The notes under the pieces: model-generated
The model's database searches: none
The model's input: the letters and a program-made list of their open reading frames with translations, nothing else
What the model was told of the DNA's origin: nothing
Shown here: positions 1-13,800 of the stretch, piece after piece
Position numbering within the stretch: position 1 is the first letter of the stretch
How the letters are laid out: the number at the start of each line of letters is the position of its first letter
Origin: Lampris incognitus
Taxonomy: Eukaryota > Chordata > Actinopteri > Lampriformes > Lampridae
Direction of reading: 5' to 3'
DNA length: 64,000 nt
Assembly: GCF_029633865.1 (NCBI RefSeq)
Contig: NC_079216.1
Location: forward strand, 21,530,519-21,594,518
Translations under genes and position numbers: made by a program

Positions 1-759
1 GATTCCCTGACAGCAATACACACACAAATACACAGAAAGAGAAAGAATACTGAGTAGTGACTTCCTTTTGTTAAAAATAGCTTGATACTCTATTAATTAC
101 AGTTGCTAAAATATCATCATTTCCTGCCGTGCTCCTATTGTTCACTCGTGGATGTTGTCATAACAGTCATATCCTGTCAGACTACATGATCACGGCCCAG
201 ATTGTCTCTGTTGTCTGTCCTTAACCCGTCACACTGAAAGAGCTGACCATCCTTCACAACAACCCGTGTGTCATCGATTTGAACAATTTGTCTGAGGCAG
301 CGCTAAGACGGCCAAAAACCCCCAGTGTATGGGGGCCTTAAGTCTTCTGCTGCCTCACTGCAACAAGCCAGAACACAGCCGCACTGCTTGAAAGGATGTT
401 GAAAGAGCCCAGGTGTGTTTTTGTGTGGGTCGCATGCTGTCGTTCATTGTTGTCAGGTGAAAACATAACTTCTATGAAGTTACGCTTTGTGAAATAAGGA
501 GAATGCCCTTATTTCTCACAGCTGCCATAGTTACTAAACGTAAACAACAACAGTTAGAGGCAGTTTTTAACGGGTGTGGTGGTCGTCATGGTAACGGTGT
601 ACGGCTGCTTGTGTTGTTAGTGTGTGTTTGTTCTGCTGGTCATCTCTGTACGCATGGCTGCTGTGTCTGTCTCAAACACATCACATCACTGACATGCCAA
701 GATGCACAGATGAGTGGCTATGAACTATCGTCTAATGCCATATTTTTCCTGCTTCTCAG
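1..759. other. ppfibp2 intron, no feature recognised
   Basis: The exon at 760 needs an upstream partner ending in phase 1, and none was found here with a fitting donor and frame. The region is therefore read as intron. Confidence 0.6.
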
Positions 760-1449
760 ACCAAGAGTTGCAAAGGCTGAAGACAGGGATGGAGTCCTTG
801 TTGGCCTCATGTGATGAAAAGGTAAACAAGTTCTTCTTCAGTTCTTTATCTTACTGAATACACTATTGATAGAGTTACAGCTCATTTTGTTCAAATGTGC
901 CCCCATCTTAACTTCTGGGGTATCCCCCACATGTCAGGAGTTACAATACTGTATGATTAAATGAAACTGGATCCCAAAAGAAAGATCACTACTTTACTCT
1001 AGAGGTTTTAAAAAAATATCCCGTATTAAGACTAAATACTTGGAGTCTTGCTGGATTACAGGATCGTCACATAGAGGAGCTGACCATTCTGCTGGGGCAG
1101 TGCAAGAAGATGAAGGAAGTCATGGCACTCACACAAGGTGGACATCATCTGCTGTGTTTCTTTAAATATTCTTTTCCAACCTTTTTGTATTCGCTAATGT
1201 GGTTGCTCTGTGAATTTATTAACTATTAATTGCTCGATTCTATCTCTTAACTTGTCTCTCCTCTTTTCTCCTTTTCCTCTCTTCCTTCTCTCCCTGTATT
1301 CTGATGATACTGTGCTAATGATGCTAATGGTTAATGATGCTTTGTGCCATGTATTGTGCCTACCAGGGAGTAGCGAGGAGGAGCTGAGTGGCAGTCTAAA
1401 GCTCAGAGCACTCACACACAAGGCAAACTCTGATATCCTCAGATCAGAG
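760..1449 (+). CDS. ppfibp2: ppfibp2 coiled-coil exons (three)
   Basis: Exons 760-821, 1062-1137 and 1367-1449 encode the end of the N-terminal coiled coil. Readable pieces are [20 protein letters not shown], then [20 protein letters not shown], then [16 protein letters not shown]. The heptad-like Leu spacing and the IEELT.LL.QC.K.KE motif are typical of liprin-beta. The first exon starts with two bases that complete a split codon, so an upstream exon is required. Introns are short (240 and 229 bp). Confidence 0.85.
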
Positions 1450-1783
1450 GTAAGACACCACACATGCATTGACTGGTTAAGGGCAGCCATTTTTATAAAC
1501 TGCCATAGTTAATTAGCACAATGAGTGGCAGTCAAAGGGCTTGTCAATATTCTGATCATCAGCATTCATTACTATGCACTTTGTTTCACAAATAGACGAA
1601 GAAAAATGTCAGACGTCTTTGTTGTCAAAAGAGATGGCCTGATAAACCACTTTACATGGACTGAATGAGCTTATCTGGGGTTTTTTTTTTCGGTGTAGAT
1701 GTCATCAAGGGCATCTTCACCACTGCTAATGTCTTCGTCCCCCTTTCAGAGAGAACTAGACTCCAGGTACACACACACACCTA

Positions 1784-1825
<42 letters not shown>

Positions 1826-4800
1826 TACACACATACTGTTTATCTTCTTTTGTATGTGTCAGTGTTCGTAGTGTTCAGAACTCCATGGAGACATCGCTGG
1901 TTTCCGCTGGAGATGCAAGTCTCCTTAATGGAGCATGGCAAGTAGAATCCTATGTAATGTCAAACTGTTTGTGTGTTTGTGTATGCATACAACTTAGAAT
2001 GAGTTATGATTCAGGTCAGTTAATTGTACAACACCTAAATAGATGAAAGTGAAAGTCCTTGTTTTTGGGAGGGGGATCCCCCCCCTTTTCTCCCCAATTG
2101 TATCCGGCCAATTACCCCACTCTTCTGAGCCGTCCCAGTCGCTGCTCCACCCCCTCTGTCGATCCGGTGAGGGCTGCAGACTACCACATGTTTCCTCAAA
2201 TACATGTGGAGTTGCCAGCTGCTTCTTTTCACCTGACAGTGAGGAGTTTCACCAGGGGGGCGTAGCGTGTGGGAGGATCATGCTATTCCCCCCAGCAGCA
2301 CCCCCCCCCCACGGAATGGGCACCCCGACTGACCAACCAGAGGAGGCGCTAAAGCAGCGACCAGGACACATACCCACATCCGGCTTCCCACCCGCAGACA
2401 CGGACAATTGTGTCTGTAGGGGCGCCCGACCAAGCCGGAGGTAACACGGGGATTCGAACCTCAGATCCCCTTGTTGGTAGGCAACTGAATAGACTGCTAC
2501 GCTACCTGGACACCCCAGAAATTCCTTGTTTAAGGAACATCATTTGAATGAGAATTTGGCTTGTAGTCAAATAACTACCACACAATATTTGGTAATGCTT
2601 TGAAAGCAATACCATCAGTGAAAGCCAGTCACCACCATTAAAATTCCCTGCGACCACCATAGACATGCTAAATAGGATTGCCCTGATGCAACAGAAAAAG
2701 ATCCGTCCATCCTTTCACATTCTGGGGTTTGTTTTCGGTCCAGGAGTCGGGGTAGGATGCTGTCCAGTAGCCTTGAAGAGTTGCAGAGTGGATCCTTGCA
2801 AAAGGTTGGTACAACAGCCATCTTAACTGTCTCAGAAAAAGTAGCGCTGCTGTCGGACTTGGCTTCATCTGTAGTTTAACTGAGCCGAACTTCTGTGCCT
2901 GGTACTAGTTTACAGTACCTACCTGAGTGGTAGCAAGCTCACACTAACATAATAATCTCTAACCAAAACCAACATCAGTTTACTTTAAGCTGATTTTGTG
3001 ACAGCTAACAAAGTGTGTGTGTGTGTGCGTGTGTGCCTGCCTGCCTGCCTGCCTGCCTGTGTGCTTGCTATTCGCTGTAGAGGTCCATTCACTTGAGCCT
3101 GAGTCAGACATAGGGGCAGAGGTACTTTTGTGCAGCATGACATAACACACCCTAACCCAACCTAACCTAATGCATAAATATACACATACCGATCAGCCAA
3201 AACATTAAAACCACTGACAGGTAAGTGAATAACTTGATTGATTATCTCATTACAATGGCACCTGTCAAGAGATGGGATATATTAGGCAGCAAGGGAACAA
3301 TCAGTTCTTGAAGTTGATGTGTTGGAAGCAGGAAAAATGGGCAACGTAAGGATCTCAGAGACTTTGACAAGGGCCAAATTGTGATGGCTAGACAACTGGA
3401 TCAGAGCGTCTCCAAAATGACAGGTCTTTTGGGGTGTTCCCAGTATGCAGTGGTCAGTTTCTACCAAAAGTGGTCGAAGGAGAGACAACTGGTGACAGGG
3501 TCATGGGCGCCCAAGGATCATTGATGGGTGTTTGGCGTGAAGGCTAACCCGATCACACAGAAGAGCTACTGTAGCTCAAATTGCTGAAAAAGTTAATATT
3601 GGCTATGATAGACAGGTGTCAGAACACAAAGTGCATCACAGGTTACTTGCTGTGTATGGGACTGCGTGGCCGTAGACCGATCAGAGTGCCCATGATGACC
3701 CATGTCCACTGTCGAAAGCACTTGTATATCTACTACTACTACTTTCGGCTGCTCCCATTAGGGGTCGCCACAGCAGATCATCCGTTTCCATTTCTTCCTG
3801 TCCTCTGCATCTTCCTCTGTCACACCAGCCAAGTGTATGTCCTCCCTCGCCACTTTTATATTTTTTTTCTTGCTTACCACAATTGTAGTGAGCAGAAAAT
3901 CAGAATGAAAATCTCAGAATGTACAACATGTGGAAACTTGAGGCAGATAGGCTCCAAAATCAGAAGACCATGTTGGGTTCCGCTTCTGTCAGCAAAGAAC
4001 AGAAAGCTGAGGCTGCAGTGGGCACAGGCTCACTAAAACCGGACAGTTGAAGACCGGAAAAATGTAGCTTGGTCTGATGAATCTTGGATTTCTGCTGCGG
4101 TACACAGATAGTAGGGTCAGAATTTGGCACCAACAGCATGAAACCATGGACCCAACCTGCATTGTGTCAACAGTCCAGGTTAGTGGCAGTGGTGTAATGG
4201 TGTGGGGAATGTTTTCTTGGCATATTTTGGGCCTGTTAATACCAATCAATCATCTCTTGAATGCCACAGCCTGTTTGAGTATTGTTGCTGACCATGTGCA
4301 TTCTTTGTGGCCACAACTTAGCCATCTTGTAATGGTTACTTCCAGCATGATAATGCACCATGTCGCAATGCAAAAGTCATCTTAAACTGGTTTCATGAAC
4401 TTAACAACGAGCTCATTGTTCTTCAGTGTCCTTCCCAGTCACCGGATCTGAATCCAGTGGAGCACCTTTGGGATGTGGTAAAATGGAAGATGCCCAGCAT
4501 GAATGTGCAGCTGACAAATCTGCATAAATTGTGTGATGCAGTCATGTCAATATGGACCAGATTCTTAAAGAAATGTTTCCAACATCTTGTGGAATCCATG
4601 CCATGAAGAATTGAGGCTGTTTTGAGTGCAAAGGGGGGCCCTACCCACTGTTAGTATAGTATCCCCAAGGCTCAGCGTTGTCAATTTAACTTTTCAAAGC
4701 CATTCAGCATGCCGAATTTCGCCACAAGAGGACACTGTTACATAACCTCACACAAACAGGAACAACTTTTGGATCCGTGGAAACATAAAATCCGGGTGCT

Positions 4801-7800
4801 CCTTTTAAAAAAATCTGGGTATTTTTCGGTGAAAATCGGTAAAAACCGAAAACGCTGAGCCTTGGGTATCTCTAATAAAGTGCTCAGTGAGTGTATGTGT
4901 ATATATATTTATAAAACATTACCACATATGTTTATATATTCATACACACACTCTCATTGGGATCCAAAGATCGGTTTGCTTATATCATTCATCAGAAACA
5001 AACACCAATTCAACTGATATACAAAATGGGCAAAGGTATGTGAACACCCCTTCTAATAAGTAGATTTGGCTATTTCAGCCACATCGATTGCTGGTAGGTG
5101 CATAAAATCAAGCATACCCCCATATAATTTCCATAGGACAACATTGGCAGTAGAATGGTTTGTATTGAAGAGCTCAGTGAATTTCAACGTGAATCTGTTA
5201 TAGGATGCCACCTTTCCAACAAGTCAGTTGGTCAAATTTCTGCCCTGGTCAACTTTTAGTCTGTATTGTGAAGTGGCAATGTCCAAGAGCAACAACAGCT
5301 CAACCACAAAGCAGTAGGCCACACAAGCTCACAGAACCGGACCGCATAGCGTGTAAAAATTGTCTGTCCTCGGTTGCAACACTTACTGAGTTTCCAAACT
5401 GCCTCTGGAAGCAACATCAGCACAAGAACTGTTCATCAGGAGCTTCATGAAATGGGTTTCCATTGCCGAGCAGCCGCACACAAGCCTAAGATCCCGATGT
5501 GCAGTGCCAAGCTTTGGCAAGAGTGGTGTAAAGCACAGCGGCATTGGATTCTAGAGTAGTGGAAACATGTTCTCTGGAGTGATGACTCACACTTCACTAT
5601 CTGGCAGTCTGACAGACCAGTTACATCATTTTTTTGCTAACATAATTCAGAACATTTGGCTGAAACGGAATGTTGCCTTAATTAACCTTGTATCCCATCT
5701 GGAATTTGCCCTCAAAGATAGTGCTGAATTTAAAAATCAACATTATTCCACCGCTCCCTAGGAGCATTTCTGAGGTTGTGCTGTGAATGTTCTCGTAAGG
5801 GTTGCATGGGGTTAAGGTTTGGTAACTCTGGAGGGAAAACCATACAAGTTAATACTCCTAACTCCTGCTTTGACTTCAGATAGTCCTGGCAAAGCTTTTA
5901 TGTGTGCTTCAGTTCATTGACTTACTAGAAAATAAACCTTCTTCCATACGTCTTAAACCCAGAAGAGATGTCATGGCTCTGTAGAATAGAGTAGGAATTC
6001 TCTTTGGTAAGTGTGTTGCTGATCCTGTGCAAATCAGTGTCTCCTGGGTAGACCAAACAGCCCCAAACCTGTTGCCCCCACCATGTTTGACAGCAGGTTT
6101 TATGCATTGTTGCATTAACTGTTCACATGGACGACTCCTTACATAAGCCCTGCCATGACTAGTCAAGTCAAGTCTATTATATCAATATCACAAATTACAA
6201 ATTTGCCTCAGGGGGCTTTACAGAAATATGACATCCTGTCCTTTGACCCTCGCATCGCATAAGGAACAACTCCCTAAAAAAAAATCCCTTTAACAGGAAG
6301 GAAAAATAGGAAGAAACCTCAGGGAGAGCAACAGAGGAGAGATTTATCTCCAAAAACGGACAGACGTGCTATGGATGTTGTGTGTACAGAATAAAAGACA
6401 ATTTACAGACTACAACATTGAAAGAGTATGTTTGAGGAGGTTTATGGATGTGATGAGGGAGGACATGCAGGTGGCTGGTGTGACAGAGGAAGATGCAGAG
6501 GACAGGACGAAAAGGAAACGGATGATCCACTGTGGCAACCCCTGATGGGAGCAGCTGAAAGTAGTAGTAGTAGTAGTAGTAGTAGCAGTAGTAGTAATAT
6601 TAGTAGAACATTGAAAGAGGATGACAGAATTATAATGGAATTATAAAATATACGAAGAAAATTATGAGGAGGATGCCAAGCAGTGTCCAGATGCCACTGG
6701 AACAGCCTAGGACCTGAGCCACATGACTACCATCACTATGTAGAGCTGACAGGAGGACAGACTACACATGCACACAGGGGAGACTCACATCACACCATTC
6801 ATGTACACAGGAAAAGAGACAAGAAAACTAATTAGTCACATCTCGGAGTGAGAGAAGGATATAACATTGAAACAGGATAACAACATTTCTTAAGTTGAGG
6901 TTTGACCACAGCTGTCTTAAAACTGCTGGGGACAGTGTCAGTAGTAAGTGATCAATTAACAATGTCCAGCATTGTAGGCCCCAGGAAAGCCAAAGGTCTT
7001 TAAAAAGTTTTGCTGGTGAGGGGTCAAGTAGGCAAGTAGTTGGGTTAGAAGCTGACACGAGCTTAGTCAAGTATCAAGAGAGATAGTCTCTAAAGCTGTA
7101 ATAACAGGGACTATCAGTGACTCATTGTATAGATATGAATTTGGTAAGACAGGATCAGCAGGAGTAGCTGGAGTTGAAGAACTAATTTTGTTAACGATCT
7201 CATTAACCTTATTGCAGAAAAAGTCTAGAAACTCATGGACTGTGAATGGTGAGCAGCCAATGGACGGCTGCTTTTTAGTAAGTTTAGCTACAGTGTCAAA
7301 GAAAAATCTGGGGTTATGTTTATTAATATCGATTAAGTGAGAGAGATGCGCTGCTTTCACAGCAGCTAAAGCACGCTTGTATTTCAATAAAGACTCATCC
7401 CAAGATGGGTAAAAAAAAAACTTCCAATTTCGATTTTCACCATTTACGTCCCAGTCTCCTGCAGGCCCACTTAAGAGCCCATGTCACATCATTAAACCAG
7501 GGTGTAGGTGTCTTTAGTGGCATAGCTCTGGTAGTGAGAGGTGCAACTGAATCAAGGAGACTAGAGAGGGCTTCATTTGCAGGCAGCCATACCAACATGT
7601 ACCCTGGCTCTTCCGAATGACAGAAGCTAAGCAGGTATGGGCTTGGCTAATACTTAGATGGGAGACCTCATGGGAAAATGAGTTGCTTCTGAATGTGGTG
7701 TATTTTGGCCAGTAGGGGGGCAGTCTTCCCTCTGGTCCTAATAAAAAAAATTGTTTTAAAAAATCCCAATGGCCCAGTGCAGTGTCAGGGACACTGTGCT

Positions 7801-10800
7801 GTAGGAGATGCTGTTCTTCAGAAGAGATGTTAAACTGAGGTCCTGATTCACTGTGGCCATTAAAGACCCCATGACACTTATCGCAAAGAGTAAGGCATTT
7901 CCCCGGTGTCCTGGCAAAATTCCCAACCTGGCTCTCTCCATCTGGCCACCTAATCATCCCCCATGTAATTTGCTCAACGATTCCTCCCTCTCCACCTCAA
8001 ACTGATGTGTGGTGAGCATTCTGGTGCAAACTGGCTGCAATGTATCACCCAGGTGGGTGCTACACATTGGTGGTGGTTGAAGTGAGGTTCCCTCTTTTCT
8101 GTGAAGTGGTTTGGGTGTCTTGGATAAAGCGCTATATAAACGTAGTCCATTATTATTATTATTATCATTATTATTAAAGTTACTAGTGAGATTTTCAACA
8201 GAATCAGTCTCTACAGTGAAAGGAGCCAAGACTTCAGGCAGCTGCTGGCCAAATACAGCTACAGTGGATGGGCCAGTGTGGCAAGTGGCAATTACTTCTG
8301 TGCCGACATTAACAGGACAGGCCAATGATGCTTCAAATTTAATGAGAAAATTATCTGTCACAGCAGATGTGGTTGGCAAGACAGATCAGAAACAGCTATC
8401 CCTTTAAATAAAACCAAACCAAGAGTGCCACCACTGCAGTGAGTCGACCTTGAACAAACTGAGTGAACCCAAAAGTATCAACAAGTACCAGGGAGGCTTT
8501 ACTTAGAGGATCACCAGACTTATTCAGATGAATATTGAAATCGCCAAGAATTAGAATCTCATCAGAATGAGTAACATTCATGAGACTTCTTATTCATGAG
8601 ACTGAGACTTCTTCTTTCAGCTTATTCCCTGTTTCTCAGGGGTCGCCACAGCGGATTTTATCGTTTTTATTGGTACCCTGTGAGGGCACATCACCAATGG
8701 GGGTCGTTGTTAACCCGGGCCTCGACTGATCCAGTAGTGAGCCTCAACTGATCCGATGTGATCTACTCAGTCCACATAAGGATTTGGCAAAAAGTTATGT
8801 CAGATGCCCTTCCTATGACAGCCACTAACGTTATATACAGAGGCACAGGTAAAGTGCTGGATGCCATCCCAGTATTCATGGACTTGTGCCCATGCTTGTC
8901 ACAATTAATAAGACCTGAGACAAGTCCTTCAAGAAATAGTGAGTAAAGGCCAGGAGGTCGATAGAGTATCACAATGTGGACTGAGCAAAGTCTGTTCGTG
9001 GCTGAGAGAGATGGACTTAGAAATAGAGCCTCAAAAGATTGGAATTTAGATTCAAGTTTAGAAGTTAAATTGAAAATAGACTTAAATATTAAGGTGACAC
9101 CCCCACTTTGTTTATTTTCCTGAGCTACGTGGGCATAAGTATAGTGAGGTGGGGATGCTTCATTTAAGAGAAGGAAAACATTTGGTTTCAGCCATGTTTC
9201 ACATAACCCAATTATAAAGAAACTATGTTCAAGAATCAGATCATTTATTAGTAAGGCTTTGGTAGAGAGTGATCTGATAACAAAATTTAAACCTCTTGTT
9301 GAAGTGATCAGTAGTGGGCAGAACTTTAGAGCTACCAATAGATGAAATATTAACTGGGATTAGACACCTTGTATTATTAAAGGCTACAGGCATGGGCCTA
9401 AGTCCATGAATACTGGGATGGAATCCAGCGCTTTACCCGTGCCCCCGTCCACAGGGTTAGTGGTTGTGTCAGGAAGGACATCCAATGTAAAATTTTGCCA
9501 AATCAGTATACAGATTGACAAGACCATACTGCAGTGGTACTCCCTAATTTTCTAAGGAGAGCCACTTATGAGTAAGACCATTCCTCAAAGAGCCACAGAG
9601 ATTGCAGATATAACTCGGGTGTTTGTTTTTTTTTATCATCACTCTCAAGATATTTACCATCTTTGTGTATGTTTAAAAAAATATAGTACCAAGCTTTCCA
9701 TCCTTACATCTCTTTTTATTCTCAATTAATAATTACACTGCATTATTAAAATATATAATACTTGTTTGTGAGTTTGTAAGGCTGGGAGTTGAACCCATCT
9801 TATGTATGCATGTACGTATGCAATTATACATAAGCATTATCAACGTGAAAAAAAATGTTTCGCAAATACAAAGCTACACACAGGCTATATGTCTACCCAT
9901 GATCCCACGCTGTTACGTAGCCTACGTTCTTTGACGTATCTTCAGTATGCTGCCATCTGCTGGATAATTCATTTCAATGTGCTAAAACAGGACACAAACA
10001 GAACCTATAGAAGTAAGTTATAGCGATGTTCTTATTGTTATCAGTGGATCTATATGAGGTGCAAAACAAAGTCTCAGGAGCTGCAGGCGGCTCACGCGCC
10101 GCGTAAAGAGTAACACTGCCATAACAGATCGGTCGAGGCCCAAATTAACGTCAGCTGCCATTGGTGCTGTGCCCTCACATGGTACTGACAGAAACAATAA
10201 AATTGACTGGTGAACCCTGAAAATCAGGGTATTATTAGTTGACAATTTTGAAGACCTTCGCTTTGCACAATGTGTGGTCACACTTTTGATAACATAAGAT
10301 GTTTGGTTCTGTAGATTATTAGGTGCTTCATTGCATATTTCACCACCACCAGTGGTAGGAATGATTATTAGATTATTGTGATTCACACATTTAGGAGAGG
10401 AGAGCTTGGGAGCAATACAGCAGGTAGGGAGATGGTTTCAATGTTATAGACCAAGCTGTCAGTAACCAAACTAGTTGACTCCACATCCACACTAGGTTTA
10501 AACTTAGCAGGCTCTCTAATCACCAGCAACCTGCCTAATGATAGGTCCCTTGTGTCAAACTAAACGTAGACAGCTATCTATATTGCTAGACAATATAGAT
10601 AGTTCTGGTCATCTCCCAGCTGGACTGCAGCAACTCCCTCCTTGCTGGCGCCCCAGCGTCAGCCATCAGACCTCTGAAGCTTGTTCAGAAAGCTGCTGCT
10701 CCCTAAGTTCCCCCACACAGCTCCCCTTTTCATGTCCCTACACTGGCTCCCAGTAGCTGCTCGCATCCAGTTTAAGACTCTGGTGCTAGCCTACAGGGCA

Positions 10801-13800
10801 GTGAAAGGAACAGCTCCTTCCTATCTCCAGGCCATGGTCAAGCCCTACACCCCTTGGGACGCCTGGTTGCCCCGTCGCTCAGAGGCCCCTGCTGCTGATC
10901 GACCCAGTCACGGCTCTTTTCTATCCTGGCCCCACAGTGGTGGAATGAACTCCCCACTGATGTCAGGACAGCAGAGTCGCTGTCCATCTTTCGGCGCAGG
11001 TTGAAAACTCACCTCTTCAAGAACTACTACCCTGTTACTTGCTCATAGCACGTATTGTATTCACTCATTTAAAAAAACAATCTCTTTCTCGCGCTTTTAC
11101 TTTAACACTGGTTTTGCTTTTAGATGCTTGTTTAGAGAAGATGCACTTATGACCTCTGATGACTAGTAGTTCTCCTGATTTCCTACATTAAATGCACTTA
11201 TTGTAAGTCGCTTTGGATAAAAGCGTCAGCTAAATGACTGTAATGTAATGTAGACAAAAGAGTGGCGCCGTTCCCAATAGGGTGAATGCTGTCCGCTTTC
11301 AGCAGGTAAGGGCAGCTCCAGAAAGAAGGCCAGTTATCAACAAAACCGAATACCTGCTCATTACAGTAATGAGCCAGCCAGTGGTTCATTGAGGTGAGCC
11401 TGACACATCTTTCTGGCCAACTCAAGCGTCCTGACTAGACTGGCTTTTGTGATCTCTGATTGCTTCATCCTAGCGCAGCAGTGGCTAACTATGTGCCATG
11501 GAGAGCCATGTGTATGCAGGTTTTCATTCCAGCCGGACTCCACACCAGGTGATTTCCCTGATACATTTTTCCTCTTTGGTTAAAGGGTTGCTAATCAGTG
11601 AAATCACCTGGTGTGGAGTCCTGCTGGAATGAAAACCTGCATACTCATGGCTCTCCATGGCACATGTTTAGCCACCCCTGTCCTAGCATTATTGGTGCCG
11701 ACATGAATAACAATGTTGCTGAAAGGAGTGGTGTTGTGTGCCTGGGTTCTCTCCCTCCGTGATGCCAGCACCCTAAGGTTATCCTCTATGTTGGAGACTC
11801 TGGCCCCGGGTAAACAGTGACCAAGGCTGGTGAAGCTAATCTGATATTGCAGGTAATGGAGTCTCCTATCACTAGTGTGCGTTGCTTTACTCAGTCGACA
11901 GGAGCGGGAGAAGCACTCTGGCCAGTAGGACTATCAACAGGGCTGGTGAGAGGCAAGAACCAGTTTGCAGAGAGGTGACTGCAGACCAGGCCACATGACC
12001 GGTGGTTTGCTCTTGCGAGCCTTCCCACGCTGGTGAACAGAGACAAACTCTGCCGCATCTGCCGATGAGGCTGAGCTAGTGCTGTCTGGCCCGGGGCTAA
12101 GGCTATCTGGAGTGCCCATCACATCTAACGTAATCCTAGCCATAATTCCAGCCTTTAGCAATGAAATTTTGCTATCTTTTAGCCCATGCTAACCAAGTCA
12201 ACTTATAACAAACAGAACTTGGAAGTGGATCCAAACTCTTGGCCACACTGACATATTTTCAGTCGTCACATTACAAAGAAATTCCACTGTCTGAAATGCC
12301 TTACCTGAATGTGTATAGTATGTACCTATTATCCCCATGTAGCCTACATGTATTATGCATGAATTAATTCATACACACAAATCTGCACAATTACATATGA
12401 ATACGCGCACAACTTCATACACCACTGAGTGACATGACACCCATATGGTACACTCACACAATCACACCCCTTGCCTAGACATACTACGTACACACATGGG
12501 CCTATATTTACACTCACATATATCTTTATGTACACACTCCAACACATACTCGCATACAAATGCATGAGTGCATACACACACACACAAGCATGCACATAAA
12601 CACACTTGCAGACAGCCGTGCCTGACCTGAGATGGTTGTCAGTAGTACTAGGCATCACAGCTGCCTCCCAGCCATTCCTCTGCACTGGCCTTTTGCCTGT
12701 TAGTCCTTTCAGAGCCCGGGTGACTCCCATGCCAGGACAAATACTGAGAACATCAGAGATTCACCCTTCAAAGGACATGACATCAGCCTATTCTTAGACT
12801 TAGTTATGCAACAGAGCAAAGGATTGAAAGAAATGATGGCCCACCTCATGACCCAGACAAGACTCCTGAAGGATATTTGAACAAGAGCAGGCTGTATTAA
12901 AATACATATTAAGCATTGTATACTGGGGGAAAAAATCACAAAAACGGTGGCTTTAAAAAAAACAACCTTTGTTTTATATGCGAGACTTATTTATTTTAAT
13001 ATTGAAGAGAGTAATGTTGGATTCAAAAGTATTTTGTTAGGTACAGGGTTTTTTGTGAAGAGCACTGTACATATTCAGTGGTTAAAAATACTTCGGTTTC
13101 AGAAAGTATTAAATCGTTTTGATGTCCTCAGAATTATATTGGAGGGGAAAAAAATGAAAATAACTAAGAATAAACCCTCCTTTGTGTTACTGAAACTTCA
13201 TGCCATTTTGTTTTAAGGCTAAAAACTAAGGGTTTTGCTCCTGCAGCATCGTCACATGGAAGTGAACAAGTACCAGACTCTGCCGGGGAAGCTGATTAAA
13301 GGAGGAGAGCTGCGAGCAGAGCCCAGTGGAGATGAAGAGAGAAATGAGGAGTATTCCTCTCCTGTGCAACTCTCTCCTGTCCACAGCCATGACAAGGACG
13401 ACAGTCTGAGTGAGTTTCTATAGCGCCAACTAAAGGGAAATATTTTAACACTGAGTCAGTTAGTCATAGTCGCAACAGCATTTTCCCTAACAATACCTAT
13501 TGAGAAAAGTAATAAGAATAAATATAAGGAAATGTTGTTAGCCTGCTAACTAATGCTATTGACCAGGCTACGGGTTAGCTTATTCGCTTTATGCTGAAGT
13601 AAATGAGCTGACAGTGAACTGACTCTGCTGCTTGCGTGCTCATTTTTGTCGGGCGACAGCTTTAATGTTGTCTTCAACATGGACTAAAACAGAACACGAT
13701 GAGATGTTGATGTTGACTCACTCTATACTAACCTTACTCTAAATGCTTCACTTTATGCGCCCTCTTCCTGTCTCTCTTCTCTGCTTTGCTTCTCTTTCTC

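Larger units (their letters stand above)
3189..4896 (+). pseudogene. Degenerate Tc1-like transposon with two nested insertions
   Basis: The left end CCGATCAGCCAAAACATTAAA is the same terminal sequence as the element at 57633-58779. Transposase remnants in broken frames include a C-terminal stretch reading [13 protein letters not shown] after 4430. The 3' region ends AATAAAGTGCTCAGTGAGTG. It is interrupted by an RTE-type LINE 3' end (about 3722-3860) and by the MITE at 4664-4865. Many stops mean no function. Confidence 0.75.
6830..12165 (-). pseudogene. L2-type LINE relic with esterase-like ORF1, heavily invaded
   Basis: Reading on the minus strand from 12165: ORF1 relic with a Ser-rich segment; esterase-type end ([17 protein letters not shown], 11330-11270); ORF2 endonuclease pieces (10386-10018; [14 protein letters not shown] at 9200; [13 protein letters not shown] at 8975; [16 protein letters not shown] near 8550); a pre-RT piece [16 protein letters not shown] (7215); and the start of RT ([16 protein letters not shown], 7045). 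The order matches L2/CR1 LINEs that carry an SGNH esterase ORF1. Insertions split it at 7575-8175, 8583-8942, about 9380-9540, 10590-11252 and 11476-11680. The distal RT is missing. Confidence 0.75.

Noticed and set aside
1939-1941. GC-type donor for ppfibp2 exon 1872
   Set aside because: It would leave phase 2 and put stops into exon 13247; the GT at 1942 keeps the frame.
7575-7680. 5S rRNA gene
   Set aside because: Only partial similarity, internal changes in the 5' half, and a LINE-type tail with (ATT)n: it is a SINE.
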